Of a stretch of DNA of 64,000 bases, positions 50,231 through 60,483 are shown piece after piece. Under the pieces are notes generated by a model. The model was given only the letters and a program-made list of their open reading frames with translations, did no database searches and had not been told where the DNA came from. Location of the stretch: NCBI RefSeq assembly GCF_036320965.1, contig NC_092224.1, positions 102,289,992 through 102,353,991 on the forward strand. The letters run 5' to 3'. The number at the start of each line of letters is the position of its first letter. The first letter of the stretch is position 1. This stretch comes from Panulirus ornatus (lineage: Eukaryota; Arthropoda; Malacostraca; Decapoda; Palinuridae). Made by a program: the position numbers and the translations under genes.

Positions 50231-50594
50231 TGATAATAATAATAATAATGATAATGATAATAATAATAATAATGATGATGATGATGATGATAATAATGGC
50301 ATTAATAATGATAATGATAATGATAACAATAGTAATAATAATAATGATGATAATGATAATATGATAATAGTAATAATGATAATAATGATAATAATATTAA
50401 TAATAATAATAACGATAATAATAATAATAATAATAATAGTTATAATACTACTACTACTAATAATAATAATAATAATAATGATAATAATAATGATAATGAT
50501 AATAATTATAATAATGATAATAATGATAATAATGATAATAATAATAATGATAATAATAACAATAATAATAATGAAGACAACAATGATAATAATG
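50070..50594. repeat. (TAATGA)n / (TAA)n compound microsatellite, about 525 bp
   Basis: Irregular AATAAT, GATAAT and AGTAAT units ending directly at an inverted RTE 3' tail. Confidence 0.95.
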
Positions 50595-50597
50595 ATT

Positions 50598-50716
50598 CTT
50601 TTTTTTTATCATACTTTGTCGCTGTCTCCCGCGTTAGCGAGGTAGCGCAAGGAAATAGACGAAAGAATGGCCCAACCCTACCACATACACATGTATATAC
50701 ATACACGTCCACACAT
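50598..50716 (-). mobile_element. RTE 3'-end fragment, inverted
   Basis: TTATCATACTTTGTCGCTG, GCGTTAGCGAGGTAGCGC and ACATGTATATACATACACG are the last 120 bases of the RTE 3' UTR. This is an extreme 5'-truncated insertion whose tail points into the (TAATGA)n tract. Confidence 0.85.
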
Positions 50717-50817
50717 AGAGAAGGGGGCCAGGTGAGGATATTCCCTCAAAGGCCCAGTCCTCTGTTCTTAACGCTACCTCGCTAATGCGCGAAATGGCGA
50801 ATAGCATAAAAGAAAAG

Positions 50818-50820
<3 letters not shown>
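50717..50820 (+). mobile_element. SINE-like repeat, 3' half
   Basis: Starts at AGAGAAGGGGGCCAGGTGAG and includes the inner hairpin, CCTCTGTTCTTAACGCTACC and a GCGCGAAATGGCGAATAGC tail, then (AT)n. Confidence 0.85.

Positions 50821-50896
<76 letters not shown>
50821..50896. repeat. (AT)n between a SINE-like tail and an RTE tail
   Basis: About 37 units followed by a T24-25 run that begins the inverted RTE copy 15. Confidence 0.95.
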
Positions 50897-50904
<8 letters not shown>

Positions 50905-50913
<9 letters not shown>

Positions 50914-53090
50914 TTTTTTTTGCTTTGTCGCTGTCTCCCGCGTTTGCGAGGTAGCGCAAGGAAACAGACGAAAGAAATGGCCCAACCCACCCCCATACAC
51001 ATGTATATACATACGTCCACACACGCAAATATACATACCTACACAACTTTCCATGGTTTACCCCAGACGCTTCACATGCCTTGATTCAATCCACTGACAG
51101 CACGTCAACCCCGGTATACCACATCGCTCCAATTCACTCTATTCCTTGCCCTCCTTTCACCCTCCTGCATGTTCAGGCCCCGATCACACAAAATCTTTTT
51201 CACTCCTTCTTTCCACCTCCAATTTGGTCTCCCTCTTCTCCTCGTTCCCTCCACCTCCGACACATATATTCTCTTGGTCAATCTTTCCTTACTCATTCTC
51301 TCCATGTGCCCGAACCATTTCAAAACACCCTCTTCTGCTCTCTCAACCACGCTCTTTTTATTTCCACACATCTCTCTTACCCTTACGTTACTTACTCGAT
51401 CAAACCACCTCACACCACACATTGTCCTCAAACATCTCATTTCCAGCACATCCATCCTCCTGCGCACAACTCTATCCATAGCCCACGCCTCGCAACCATA
51501 CAACATTGTTGGAACCACTATTCCTTCAAACATACCCATTTTTGCTTTCCGAGATAATGTTCTCGACTTCCACACATTCTTCAAGGCCCCCAGGATTTTC
51601 GCCCCCTCCCCCACCCTATGATCCACTTCCGCTTCCATGGTTCCATCCGCTGCCAGATCCACTCCCAGATATCTAAAACACTTCACTTCCTCCAGTTTTT
51701 CTCCATTCAAACTCACCTCCCAATTGACTTGACCCTCAACCCTACTGTACCTAATAACCTTGCTCTTATTCACATTTACTCTTAACTTTCTTCTTCCACA
51801 CACTTTTCCAAACTCAGTCACCAGCTTCTGCAGTCTCTCACATGAATCAGCCACCAGCGCTGTATCATCAGCGAACAACAACTGACTCACTTCCCAAGCT
51901 CTCTCATCCCCAACAGACTTCATACTTGCCCCTCTTTCCAAAACTCTTGCATTTACCTCCCTAACAACCCCATCCATAAACAAATTAAACAACCATGGAG
52001 ACATCACACACCCCTGCCGCAAACCTACATTCACTGAGAACCAATCACTTTCCTCTCTTCCTACACGTACACATGCCTTACATCCTCGATAAAAACTTTT
52101 CACTGCTTCTAACAACTTTCCTCCCACACCATATATTCTTAATACCTTCCACAGAGCATCTCTATCAACTCTATCATATGCCTTCTCCAGATCCATAAAT
52201 GCTACATACAAATCCATTTGCTTTTCTAAGTATTTCTCACATGCATTCTTCAAAGCAAACACCTGATCCACACATCCTCTACCACTTCTGAAAACACACT
52301 GCTCTTCCCCAATCTGATGTTCTGTACATGCCTTCACCCTCTCAATCAATACCCTCCCATATAATTTACCAGGAATACTGAACAAACTTATACCTCTGTA
52401 ATTTGAGCACTCACTCTTATCCCCTTTGCCTTTGTACAATGGCACTATGCACGCATTCCGCCAATCCTCAGGCACCTCACCATGAGTCATACATACATTA
52501 AATAACCTTACCAACCAGTCAATAATACAGTCACCCCCTTTTTTAATAAATTCCACTGCAATACCATCCAAACCTGCTGCCTTGCCGGCTTTCATCTTCC
52601 GCAAAGCTTTTACTACCTCTTCTCTGTTTACCAAATCATTTTCCCTAACCCTCTCACTTTGCATACCACCTCGACCAAAACACCCTATATCTGCCACTCT
52701 ATCATCAAACACATTCAACAAACCTTCAAAATACTCACTCCATCTCCTTCTCACATCACCACTACTTGTTATCACCTCCCCATTTGCGCCCTTCACTGAA
52801 GTTCCCATTTGCTCCCTTGTCTTACGCACTTTATTTACCTCCTTCCAGAATATCTTTTTATTCTCCCTAAAATTTAATGATACTCTCTCACCCCAACTCT
52901 CATTTGCCCTCTTTTTCACCTCTTGCACCTTTCTCTTGACCTCCTGTCTCTTTCTTTTATACATCTCCCACTCAACTGCATTTTTTCCCTGCAAAAATTG
53001 TCCAAATGCCTCTATCTTCTCTTTCACTAATAATCTTACTTCTTCATCCCACCACTCACTACCCTTTCTAATCAACCATAAAGTTTCCAG
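50905..53090 (-). mobile_element. RTE-like copy 15, best-preserved RT, short 3' UTR
   Basis: Antisense copy with a poly-T (A tail), short 3' UTR (core GCGAGGTAGCGC near 50948), a complete RT and most of the linker. The 5' end is truncated at TTGATTAGAAAGGG near 53088; beyond it the sequence is not RTE. The endonuclease is missing, so the copy is not autonomous. Confidence 0.9.
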
Positions 53091-53180
53091 GTCCTCCTCA
53101 TCCAAGTCACTCGATTCAATGGACCACGCCACTTTCAGAGGCTGTTCACGCTTTCTTCTGGAGGATTCGCTGACTCGCAA
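51105..53180 (-). CDS. RTE-like linker and reverse transcriptase ORF (691 aa)
   Basis: This is the longest meaningful open frame in the window. Residues 1-35 come from non-LINE flank (acidic LDEEDLETLW). The LINE part starts at LIRKGSEWWDEEV. Markers: VKKRANESWGE (about 90), AGLDGIAVEFIKKGGD (about 200), YRGISLFSIPGKLYGR (about 262), FRSGRGCVDQ (about 297), motif A AFMDLEKAYDRVDRDA (about 328), motif B GLRQGCVMSPWLFNLF (about 386), catalytic LLFADDTALVADS (about 434), the KCFRYLGVDLAADG thumb (about 500), YGCEAWAMDR (about 563) and [13 protein letters not shown] (about 653). All catalytic aspartates are present. It would copy LINE RNA into DNA at a nicked target, but the endonuclease domain is absent. 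I read it as a recent 5'-truncated insertion fused by chance to an upstream start. Confidence 0.85.
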   Translation of the reverse strand: MRVSESSRRKREQPLKVAWSIESSDLDEEDLETLWLIRKGSEWWDEEVRLLVKEKIEAFGQFLQGKNAVEWEMYKRKRQEVKRKVQEVKKRANESWGERVSLNFRENKKIFWKEVNKVRKTREQMGTSVKGANGEVITSSGDVRRRWSEYFEGLLNVFDDRVADIGCFGRGGMQSERVRENDLVNREEVVKALRKMKAGKAAGLDGIAVEFIKKGGDCIIDWLVRLFNVCMTHGEVPEDWRNACIVPLYKGKGDKSECSNYRGISLFSIPGKLYGRVLIERVKACTEHQIGEEQCVFRSGRGCVDQVFALKNACEKYLEKQMDLYVAFMDLEKAYDRVDRDALWKVLRIYGVGGKLLEAVKSFYRGCKACVRVGREESDWFSVNVGLRQGCVMSPWLFNLFMDGVVREVNARVLERGASMKSVGDERAWEVSQLLFADDTALVADSCERLQKLVTEFGKVCGRRKLRVNVNKSKVIRYSRVEGQVNWEVSLNGEKLEEVKCFRYLGVDLAADGTMEAEVDHRVGEGAKILGALKNVWKSRTLSRKAKMGMFEGIVVPTMLYGCEAWAMDRVVRRRMDVLEMRCLRTMCGVRWFDRVSNVRVREMCGNKKSVVERAEEGVLKWFGHMERMSKERLTKRIYVSEVEGTRRRGRPNWRWKEGVKKILCDRGLNMQEGERRARNRVNWSDVVYRG

Positions 53181-53224
53181 AAAAAAAGTGGTTGGTTAAA
53201 TAACCTCTAAACCAACACCCTCAA

Positions 53225-54650
53225 CCTTATACAGTTGAAATGAAGAAGCCGTAGGAAAGAGCAAGCACAACCACAAATGTTGCATTATATAGGCCAGCCA
53301 TTATTTGTTTACAAGAGACCAATCTAAACAACACAGTCGAAGATTGTGCTGTTCTGGATAGCGATCCTTTGCCTAGACAAGATGAAGATCGTGGGGTAAC
53401 TATGTACGTACACCAAAGCTTACCCCACACAGCAGTGAATTTAAACTCTGGAAGCCGTCGCATGTGAGGTAAACTTTAATAACATCTACCTGATCATTTA
53501 TTCAATGTATTGCTCCGGTTCCAAAGCACTTGATAATGATAAGCCACTTTCAGTTTGCAATCAATTACGCCATAGTGAATTAATTTTAGGAGATCTTAAC
53601 GCTCATCATCATCAGTGGGGAAGTATCTGGGCAGACTTAAGAGGGAGACAACTGGCTAACTTTATTATCAACTCTAACCTCACTCTTCTGAACGACGGTA
53701 ATGGAACTCGTGTAGATGACAGGACTGACAATGTTTCAGCCATCGACCTATCTTTTTCATCCCCAGATATACTTAATATCACCAGTAACGATATCACCTG
53801 GGGTACTTATGACAATTCCCTGGGAAGTGACCATTTCCCGAGCTGTCTTTCTTGCTCATGCAACATTATTAGCAACCTGTCTCGTCTCCGCCTAGACTTA
53901 AGCATAAGAAAGCAGACTGGGTGTCATTTGCAAGGCTGGCCGTCCTGGATGTATCCGGTGATGACACTGATACAAAAGACCACAACTTTACAACCACCAT
54001 AATTAGGATAGCCGATAGTTTTATCCCTAAGGTTTCTACATTTTCCATAAAGCATAGAGTTCCTTAGTGGACACCAGATTGTTGAAATGCACTGCTTGAG
54101 CGCAGTAGGAGATACAGGATTTTCGACAACGAGCCTCAGATAACAACTTCATAGCATACAAACTAGCAAGGACTCGGGCAAGAAGAACAGTTAAACGAAA
54201 AGATACTCCTGACGTGGTTATGTCACAATCATCAACCAACAAACACCCATAAGTCAGGTCTGGCCCACAATAGATAAACTTAAAAGAAAATAAAAATCAT
54301 CAATCCCCCCCTACAACTACATCTTCAAAACAGGATCACCGACAACCCGCTGAACATAGCCGTCTCCTTCGCCAGGAGTTTCTCCCACACGAGCAACTAA
54401 GCCAATCTATGACAAGCGTTTTTTACAACACAGACGCCAGGTGGAGCTGACTCAGATTGAGTTTGCCACAGAAGATACATGCCACCATCAAAACAACCCA
54501 TTTACTATGAAAGAACTTCTTGCCCTGAAATCCTGTAAAGGTCCCAGGTCCCAGTCCGTGGCCTAGCGGGGTCACTCGCAGGATGATTCAGCACCTGAGT
54601 TAGAAGTGGGCGTGATAAGGCAGTCAATAAGGGCTTTACGAAAACGCTGG
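53225..54650 (+). pseudogene. I/Jockey-like LINE endonuclease and linker (relic)
   Basis: Frames read PAIICLQETNLNN (LQET catalytic motif), RGVTMYVHQSLPHT, then at 53578 LILGDLNAHHHQWGSIW (GDxNAHH), RGRQLANFIINSNLTLLNDG, DNVSAIDLSFSSPDI and GSDHFP (SDH motif). A linker follows with FNDEPSDNNFIAYKLARTRA-like sequence near 54130-54180, and an RT start NPFTMKELLALKSCKGP near 54500. The order and the GDxNAHHxxWGS motif fit I- or Jockey-clade endonucleases. There are at least six stops or frameshifts. The RT palm is not readable. Confidence 0.65.
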
Positions 54651-56142
54651 AGTACCTCACTCTCCGGCGCATAAGTCATTTTTATTTGGGAGTCAGTTTG
54701 TCCTTATCTTAATGTTGGAGTGCTCTCAAGGAGCCAATCTACTTCTAACCAGCGTGTCCACTTCTTGCACTTTGATACCAGAATTCTCATTGATGCAGTT
54801 CACTCTGAGGTCCAGTGGTCTAACACACAGAACGCATACCCACTGCTGCCTGCCACTCTCATAGTGTCTGAACGCTATAAATACTTGATTCTATCATTTA
54901 CTGGGTTTCGTATCCTTGTCTCAACGCACAGTTTCGTCCTTCTCTCCACATACCATTTTCTGTACCGGACTGTTAATATCAGTAATACCATAGCCTCTAG
55001 CGTCTTTCCTATCTATCCTATTCGTTTTAGTCACGCTGTGACCTCAAGCAACCTATACAATATGTACTAATCATACTAGAGGCATTATGACCTCAAGCAA
55101 CCATCACGAATGTCTTAATCATCTAAGTGATATTATCTGTGATGATTGAATTAGAAGTAATAAGGTGGAGCAAATAGCTGGTTAGAGATGCATAGATGTT
55201 TGAGTAGGTGCACAAAGTATTGGACAGGTATAGAGATAGCCAAGCAGCCATGGATATTATATCATATCACCCAGAGAGGAGCGGAAATATATTTAAGACT
55301 TCCTGGGACAGTTCTTATATATTTATTAACTTTGTTCTTTCTCCTTCCTGACCTTTCTCTATCTTGCTCAGGATACGTTATTCGTCCCAGCTAACGCTCA
55401 CAGGCATGTGCAAGTATACATTGATGTCACTAGAAATTACCCCGTTGACAAAGTGGTATTTCTCATTTGTCTAATAATGGCAGAGATGTGACTTGCGAAG
55501 ACCTCAATGGTATTTTCCAGTCAACATTTAGTCAAAGGTGCATGTCACATCAAGGAACTCGCTTAGGTTATGAACTGAATCGTTCCTCTTTTTCTTTTGT
55601 GAATATGTTTGCAAGTACGTTCGAGGAAATCCACCAAACAATCCTACTTTATATAACATCACAGACTCCAAGAAAGGAATCACAGAAATATAGAAAGAAG
55701 TGACTCATAAAACTATTAGGACATAGAGTTTGCACTACTTGATTAACTGCAACAATGTCACTACTGAAAATCTGCACTCTGCATATCAATGTGTCCTCTG
55801 TCAGAATATTTCCCTGATATGACTGCACAACTATCACAGTAGTAGTGTTCATGTTAGTGTGGAGACAATCACGCCAGTAGACAATACACATATAACCATT
55901 TCCACACGAACCTGAAAACTGGGAGTGGATTTTCATTCACAATTTAGGCAACATTACCATACTGACTAACAACTTCAATTCAGATTGAAAGAAAACATTC
56001 AAAGGCCATTGTATCTCATTCTTTTTTATTTGCCTGACGAAAATTCTGAAAATGTTCTGCCTCTACACTGCGGAGTTTTGAAGCGAAAACTAAAGTAATG
56101 GAAAGCATTTTGAATAGACCGGGATGATTACATCATTTCCAC

Positions 56143-56148
<6 letters not shown>
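54651..56148. other. No recognisable gene
   Basis: A 116-residue frame at 54720-55070 has no motif. A short direct repeat (GACCTCAAGCAACC near 55039 and 55089) is the only structure. Confidence 0.4.

Positions 56149-56149
<1 letters not shown>

Positions 56150-56201
<52 letters not shown>
56150..56201. repeat. (AT)n at an RTE tail
   Basis: About 26 units followed by the T-run of inverted RTE copy 16. Confidence 0.95.
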
Positions 56202-56219
<18 letters not shown>

Positions 56220-56462
56220 GTCGCTGTCTCCCGCGTTTGCGAGGTAGCGCAAGGAAACAGACGAAAGAAATGGCCCAACCCACCCCCATACACATGTATA
56301 TACATGCGTCCACACACGCAAATATACATACCTACACAGCTTTCCATGGTTTACCCCAGACGCTTCACATGCCTTGATTCAATCCACTGACAGCACGTCA
56401 ACCCCGGTATACCACATCGCTCCAATTCACTCTATTCCTTGCCCTCCTTTCACCCTCCTGCA

Positions 56463-56470
56463 TGTATATA

Positions 56471-56540
<70 letters not shown>
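56463..56540. repeat. (AT)n replacing the RT domain
   Basis: Lies between CCTCCTGCATG (C-terminus) and TTTCTTTTATACATC (linker). In intact copies these are about 1.8 kb apart. Confidence 0.95.
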
Positions 56541-56541
<1 letters not shown>

Positions 56542-57221
56542 CTTTTATACATCTCCCACTCAATTGCTTTTTTCCCCTGCAAAGATCGTCCAAATGCCTC
56601 TCTCTTCTCTTTCACTAATAATCTTACTTCTTCATCCCACCACTCACTACCCTTTCTAATCAACCCACATCCCACTCTTCTCATGCCACAAGCATCTTTT
56701 GCGCAATCCATCACTGATTCCCTAAATACATCCCATTCCTCCCCCACTCCCCTTACTTCCATTGTTCTCACCTTTTTCCATTCTGTACTCAGTCTCTCCT
56801 GGTACTTCCTCACACAAGTCTCCTTCCCAAGCTCACTTACTCTCACCACCCTCTTCACCCCAACATTCACTCTTCTTTTCTGAAAACCCATACAAATCTT
56901 CACCTTAGCCTCCACAAGATAATGATCAGACATCCCTCCAGTTGCACCTTTCAGCACATTAACATCCAAAAGTCTCTCTCTCGCGCGCCTGTCAATTAAC
57001 ACGTAATCCAATAATGCTCTCTGGCCATCTCTCCTACTTACATACGTATACTTATGTATATCTCGCTTTTTAAACCAGGTATTCCCAATCACCAGTCCTT
57101 TTTCAGCACATAAATCTACAAGCTCTTCACCATTTCCATTTACAACACTGAACACCCCATGTATACCAATTATTCCCTCAACTGCCACATTACTCACCTT
57201 TGCATTCAAATCACCCATCAC
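56541..57221 (-). pseudogene. RTE-like endonuclease C-terminal two thirds and linker
   Basis: Open frame starting [16 protein letters not shown], the GDxNAK motif of APE endonucleases, then [59 protein letters not shown] and the basic linker up to WEMYKR. It continues as meaningless IYIYIY through the (AT)n tract. The N-terminal ETK region is missing. It is the cleanest example of this domain in the window and nearly identical to 969-1697. Confidence 0.85.
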
Positions 57222-57265
57222 TATAACCCGGTCTCGTGCATCAAAACCACTAACACATTCATATA

Positions 57266-57269
<4 letters not shown>

Positions 57270-57340
<71 letters not shown>
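57270..57340. repeat. (AT)n microsatellite
   Basis: About 35 units between an RTE endonuclease fragment and a 3' UTR fragment. Confidence 0.95.
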
Positions 57341-57345
<5 letters not shown>

Positions 57346-57481
57346 AACAGACATATACATATATACACATGTACATAATTCATACTGTCTGCCCTTATTC
57401 ATTCTCGTCGCTACCCCGCCACACCTGAAATGACAACCCCCTCCCCCCGCATGTGAGCGAGGTAGCGCTAGGAAAAGACAA
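57341..57481 (-). mobile_element. RTE long-3'-UTR fragment, inverted
   Basis: TGTCTGCCCTTATTCATTC, a GAAATGACAACCCCCTCC block and GAGCGAGGTAGCGCTAGG match the first core of the long 3' UTR in antisense, ending at AAAAGACAACAG before (TAATGA)n. Confidence 0.85.
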
Positions 57482-57482
57482 C

Positions 57483-57545
57483 AGTAATAATGATAATAAT
57501 AATAATGATAATGATAGTAATAATAGTTATTATTATTGTCATTAC

Positions 57546-57591
<46 letters not shown>

Positions 57592-57680
57592 TTAATAATA
57601 ATAATGATAATAATAATGATAATAATGATGAGTATTATAATGATATTGATAATGATAATAATAATAACAATAACAATAAT
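57483..57680. repeat. (TAATGA)n / (TAA)n microsatellite
   Basis: Irregular trinucleotide-like tract running directly into RTE coding sequence at TTATCGAGGATG. Confidence 0.95.
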
Positions 57681-58667
57681 TATCGAGGATGTAAGGCATG
57701 TGTACCTGTAGGAAGAGAGGAAAGTGATTGGTTCTCAGTGAATGTAGGTTTGCGGCAGGGGTGTGTGATGTCTCCATGGTTGTTTAATTTGTTTATGGAT
57801 GGGGTTGTTAGGGAGGTAAATGCAAGAGTTTTGGAAAGAGGGGCAAGTATGAAGTCTGTTGGGGATGAGAGAGCTTGGGAAGTGAGTCAGTTGTTGTTCG
57901 CTGATGATACAGCGCTGGTGGCTGATTCATGTGAGAAACTGCAGAAGCTGGTGACTGAGTTTGGTAAAGTGTGTGGAAGAAGAAAGTTAAGAGTAAATGT
58001 GAATAAGAGCAAGGTTATTAGGTACAGTAGGGTTGAGGGTCAAGTCAATTGGGAGGTGAGTTTGAATGGAGAAAAACTGGAGGAAGTGAAGTGTTTTAGA
58101 TATCTGGGAGTGGATCTGGCAGCGGATGGAACCATGGAAGCGGAAGTGGATCATAGGGTGGGGGAGGGGGCGAAAATTCTGGGGGCCTTGAAGAATGTGT
58201 GGAAGTCGAGAACATTATCTCGGAAAGCAAAAATGGGTATGTTTGAAGGAATAGTGGTTCCAACAATGTTGTATGGTTGCGAGGCGTGGGCTATGGATAG
58301 AGTTGTGCGCAGGAGGATGGATGTGCTGGAAATGAGATGTTTGAGGACAATGTGTGGTGTGAGGTGGTTTGATCGAGTGAGTAACGTAAGGGTAAGAGAG
58401 ATGTGTGGAAATAAAAAGAGCGTGGTTGAGAGAGCAGAAGAGGGTGTTTTGAAGTGGTTTGGGCACATGGAGAGAATGAGTGAGGAAAGATTGACCAAGA
58501 GGATATATGTGTCGGAGGTGGAGGGAACGAGGAGAAGAGGGAGACCAAATTGGAGGTGGAAAGATGGAATGAAAAAGATTTTGTGTGATCGGGGCCTGAA
58601 CATGCAGGAGGGTGAAAGGAGGGCAAGGAATAGAGTGAATTGGAGCGATGTGGTATACCGGGGTTGA
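57681..58667 (+). pseudogene. RTE-like RT, C-terminal 329 residues open
   Basis: The LINE part starts at YRGCKACVPVGREESDWF; upstream residues of the frame are poly-N from the microsatellite. It retains GLRQGCVMSPWLFNLF, LLFADDTALVADS, KCFRYLGVDLAADG, YGCEAWAMDR and NWSDVVYRG. RT motif A and the fingers are missing. It differs from the frame at 16859-18068 by only a few residues. Confidence 0.85.
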
Positions 58668-58860
58668 CGTGCTGTCAGTGGATTGAATCAAGGCATGTGA
58701 AGCGTCTGGGGTAAACCATGGAAAGCTGTGTAGGTATGTATATTTGCGTGTGTGGACGTATGTATATACATGTGTATGGGGGGGGGGGGCCATTTCTTTC
58801 GTCTGTTTCCTTGCGCTACCTCGCAAACGCGGGAGACAGCGACAAAATATAATAAAAAAA
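57681..58860 (+). mobile_element. RTE-like copy 17, 5'-truncated in the RT, short 3' UTR
   Basis: Begins at the YRGCKACV region right after (TAATGA)n and includes the catalytic box, C-terminus and short 3' UTR with a 12-G run and loss of TTGGG. It ends in TATAATAAAAAAAAAA followed by a new (TAATGA)n tract at 58862-58976. Confidence 0.9.
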
Positions 58861-58861
58861 A

Positions 58862-58976
58862 AACAATAATTATAATTATAATGATGACAACAATGATAAC
58901 AATAATAATAATGATAGTGATAATAATAATGATAATAATTACAATAGTGATAGTGATAATGATAATAATAGTGACA
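58862..58976. repeat. (TAATGA)n-type microsatellite at the RTE tail
   Basis: Starts directly after the A-rich tail of copy 17. Confidence 0.9.
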
Positions 58977-59002
58977 ATTCTTGGCGCCAGGGGTTTGAAT
59001 GA

Positions 59003-59366
59003 TGTTGACGCCAGGGGTTTGAACTTGGTTCACTCGGTTTGTGAGGGAGAATGGGATTACCAAGATTATTTGTATTGAGACTTTAAAGGGTGTTGATATT
59101 TGATTTATCATTATATATGAATTTACATTAATTTGGGTATAAATCATATGTTTGTTCATAGGTCGGTGCACAAATAAGCTGTGCCTGACACGTCATTGTT
59201 GCCTGTGGGTTTGCCACGTCGGCAGGCGAAACAGATTGGGTTCACCGCTGTTATTACACTCAGTACACCACGAGACTCGAGCTGTTTGATAGCCCCCAGG
59301 TGTTGCTCCACCTCGCGAGTTATTTTCACCGGTTTCTCCTCCTATGGGACTTGTGTGGGAGGAACA
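59003..59366 (+). repeat. Candidate 5' LTR (about 364 bp)
   Basis: Starts TGTT and ends AACA, has AT-rich TATA-like sequence near 59115 (CATTATATATGAAT), and lies two bases upstream of the primer-binding site. Boundaries are inferred because the 3' LTR is not in the window. A direct repeat CGCCAGGGGTTTGAA just inside and just outside the start (58984 and 59009) makes the left edge uncertain. Confidence 0.45.
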
Positions 59367-59368
59367 AG

Positions 59369-59386
59369 TGGTGCCCAGACTCGGGA
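59369..59386 (+). promoter_or_regulatory. Candidate tRNA primer-binding site
   Basis: TGGTGCCCAGACTCGGGA begins with TGG, complementary to a tRNA 3' CCA, at the expected position after the LTR. The primer tRNA was not identified. Confidence 0.6.
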
Positions 59387-59454
59387 GCAGCCTTTACGTG
59401 CTCAAGCGAACTGAACTTGTGTATACGCGCAGCAAGCTGTGGTGATTACTCCTG

Positions 59455-60483
59455 ATGGCGGAGAAGGAGCAACTTGAAAGAGGACGGGCGGCTGCTCGAG
59501 GGTGGTGTACGAGAGCCTCCAAGGCTTTGCAGATTTTGCTTGAACTGTCAACTGTGTCCAGGGTGCAGCTGGAAGACGCTATAGCGGATTTAGATAAGCG
59601 TTTAGACACCTTGGACCGAGTTCAAGCGGAATATGAACTGACAATAAGTGACCCTGAGTTGTTGGAAGCAGACCTGGACAAAGCAGATAGTTTACGCAGT
59701 GGTGTTAAAGCTGTTCGGGTGCAGGCTGGCGAACTGTTGGCGAAACTGGATAAGACTGCCGTCCATGAAGGGTCGGGAAGTAGTAAAGATAAGTCTGCAA
59801 GTGCAATCGCAGTGTCTACTAGTGTCAGTGTGAACCTTCCATGGCTTGAATTGCCGAAGTTTAGTGGTGAACTAACCCAGAGGCAGTCATTCTGGGATTT
59901 GTTCGTGGCCATGGTAGACGACTCTACTCTACCAGCCATCAGCAAGTTCACCTATCTGCAGGCCTTATTGGAAGGTGAGGCCAAGTCTGTCATCCAAGGC
60001 TTGTCACTTACTGCAGTTAATTATGCTGTGGCCTGTAATCTGTTGAAGGAGCGGTATGGGAAGCCAGAGAGGATTATCTTCGCCCACATTCAAGCTCTTC
60101 TTGGCTTGAGCCTGCCGTTCAAGCCTCAAGGATCTACGACTTATGTGTCCGCCTTGAGGAAGCTGCAGGATGACCTCCTGATCCACATCAGGAGTTTGGA
60201 GGCACTGGGGGTAAGTGGCAGTGAGTTTGGCCTCTTCCTCACCCCAGTGATTTTGTCTCGTCTGCCGAGCGACATCCGTTTGGAGTGGTCGAGGGAAGGA
60301 TCGGGCCACGAAAGGGATCTCGCATGGCTGCTGGATTTTCTTAGGAAGGAGATTGAGCGCCGTGAACGCTCAGACTCCTTTAAGGACGTGGCTACTGCTG
60401 CAGGGACAGACGGCCGCAGTGTGAGGGAGTCTGAGAGAAGAAAGAAGTCTCCTAGTTCTGCATTTGCTCTTCAGACAGTCTGA
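59455..60483 (+). CDS. gag: BEL/Pao Gag protein (N-terminal part)
   Basis: Open frame of 342 residues. The N-terminal half is helical and coiled-coil-like (about residues 10-105, QLEDAIADLDKRLDTLDRV). The DUF1759-like core follows with LPWLELPKFSGELTQRQSFW (about 127), KFTYLQALLEGEAKSVIQGL (about 165) and LLKERYGKPERII (about 195), typical of BEL/Pao Gag. The protein would form the intracellular particle that packages element RNA. The start at 59455 follows the primer-binding site by about 70 bases. The frame ends just before the zinc knuckles, which continue one frame over. In most BEL/Pao elements gag and pol share one frame, so this break is probably mutational. Confidence 0.85.
   Translation: MAEKEQLERGRAAARGWCTRASKALQILLELSTVSRVQLEDAIADLDKRLDTLDRVQAEYELTISDPELLEADLDKADSLRSGVKAVRVQAGELLAKLDKTAVHEGSGSSKDKSASAIAVSTSVSVNLPWLELPKFSGELTQRQSFWDLFVAMVDDSTLPAISKFTYLQALLEGEAKSVIQGLSLTAVNYAVACNLLKERYGKPERIIFAHIQALLGLSLPFKPQGSTTYVSALRKLQDDLLIHIRSLEALGVSGSEFGLFLTPVILSRLPSDIRLEWSREGSGHERDLAWLLDFLRKEIERRERSDSFKDVATAAGTDGRSVRESERRKKSPSSAFALQTV

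Larger units (their letters stand above)
56203..57265 (-). mobile_element. RTE-like copy 16: endonuclease and 3' end with the RT replaced by (AT)n
   Basis: Antisense copy whose short 3' UTR and last codons (56203-56462) are joined, through (AT)n at 56463-56540, to the linker and endonuclease (56541-57265). The whole RT, about 1.7 kb, is missing. Beyond the endonuclease start another (AT)n begins near 57265. Confidence 0.85.

Noticed and set aside
51081..51621. Serine/proline/histidine-rich frames opposite every RTE RT (for example 51146-51481)
   Set aside because: They recur identically opposite each RT copy and are shadows of the coding strand.
53091..53180. N-terminal 30 residues of the 691-residue RT frame as a real LINE N-terminus
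   Set aside because: Other copies have endonuclease/linker sequence at this point. The acidic leader is flank fused by truncation.
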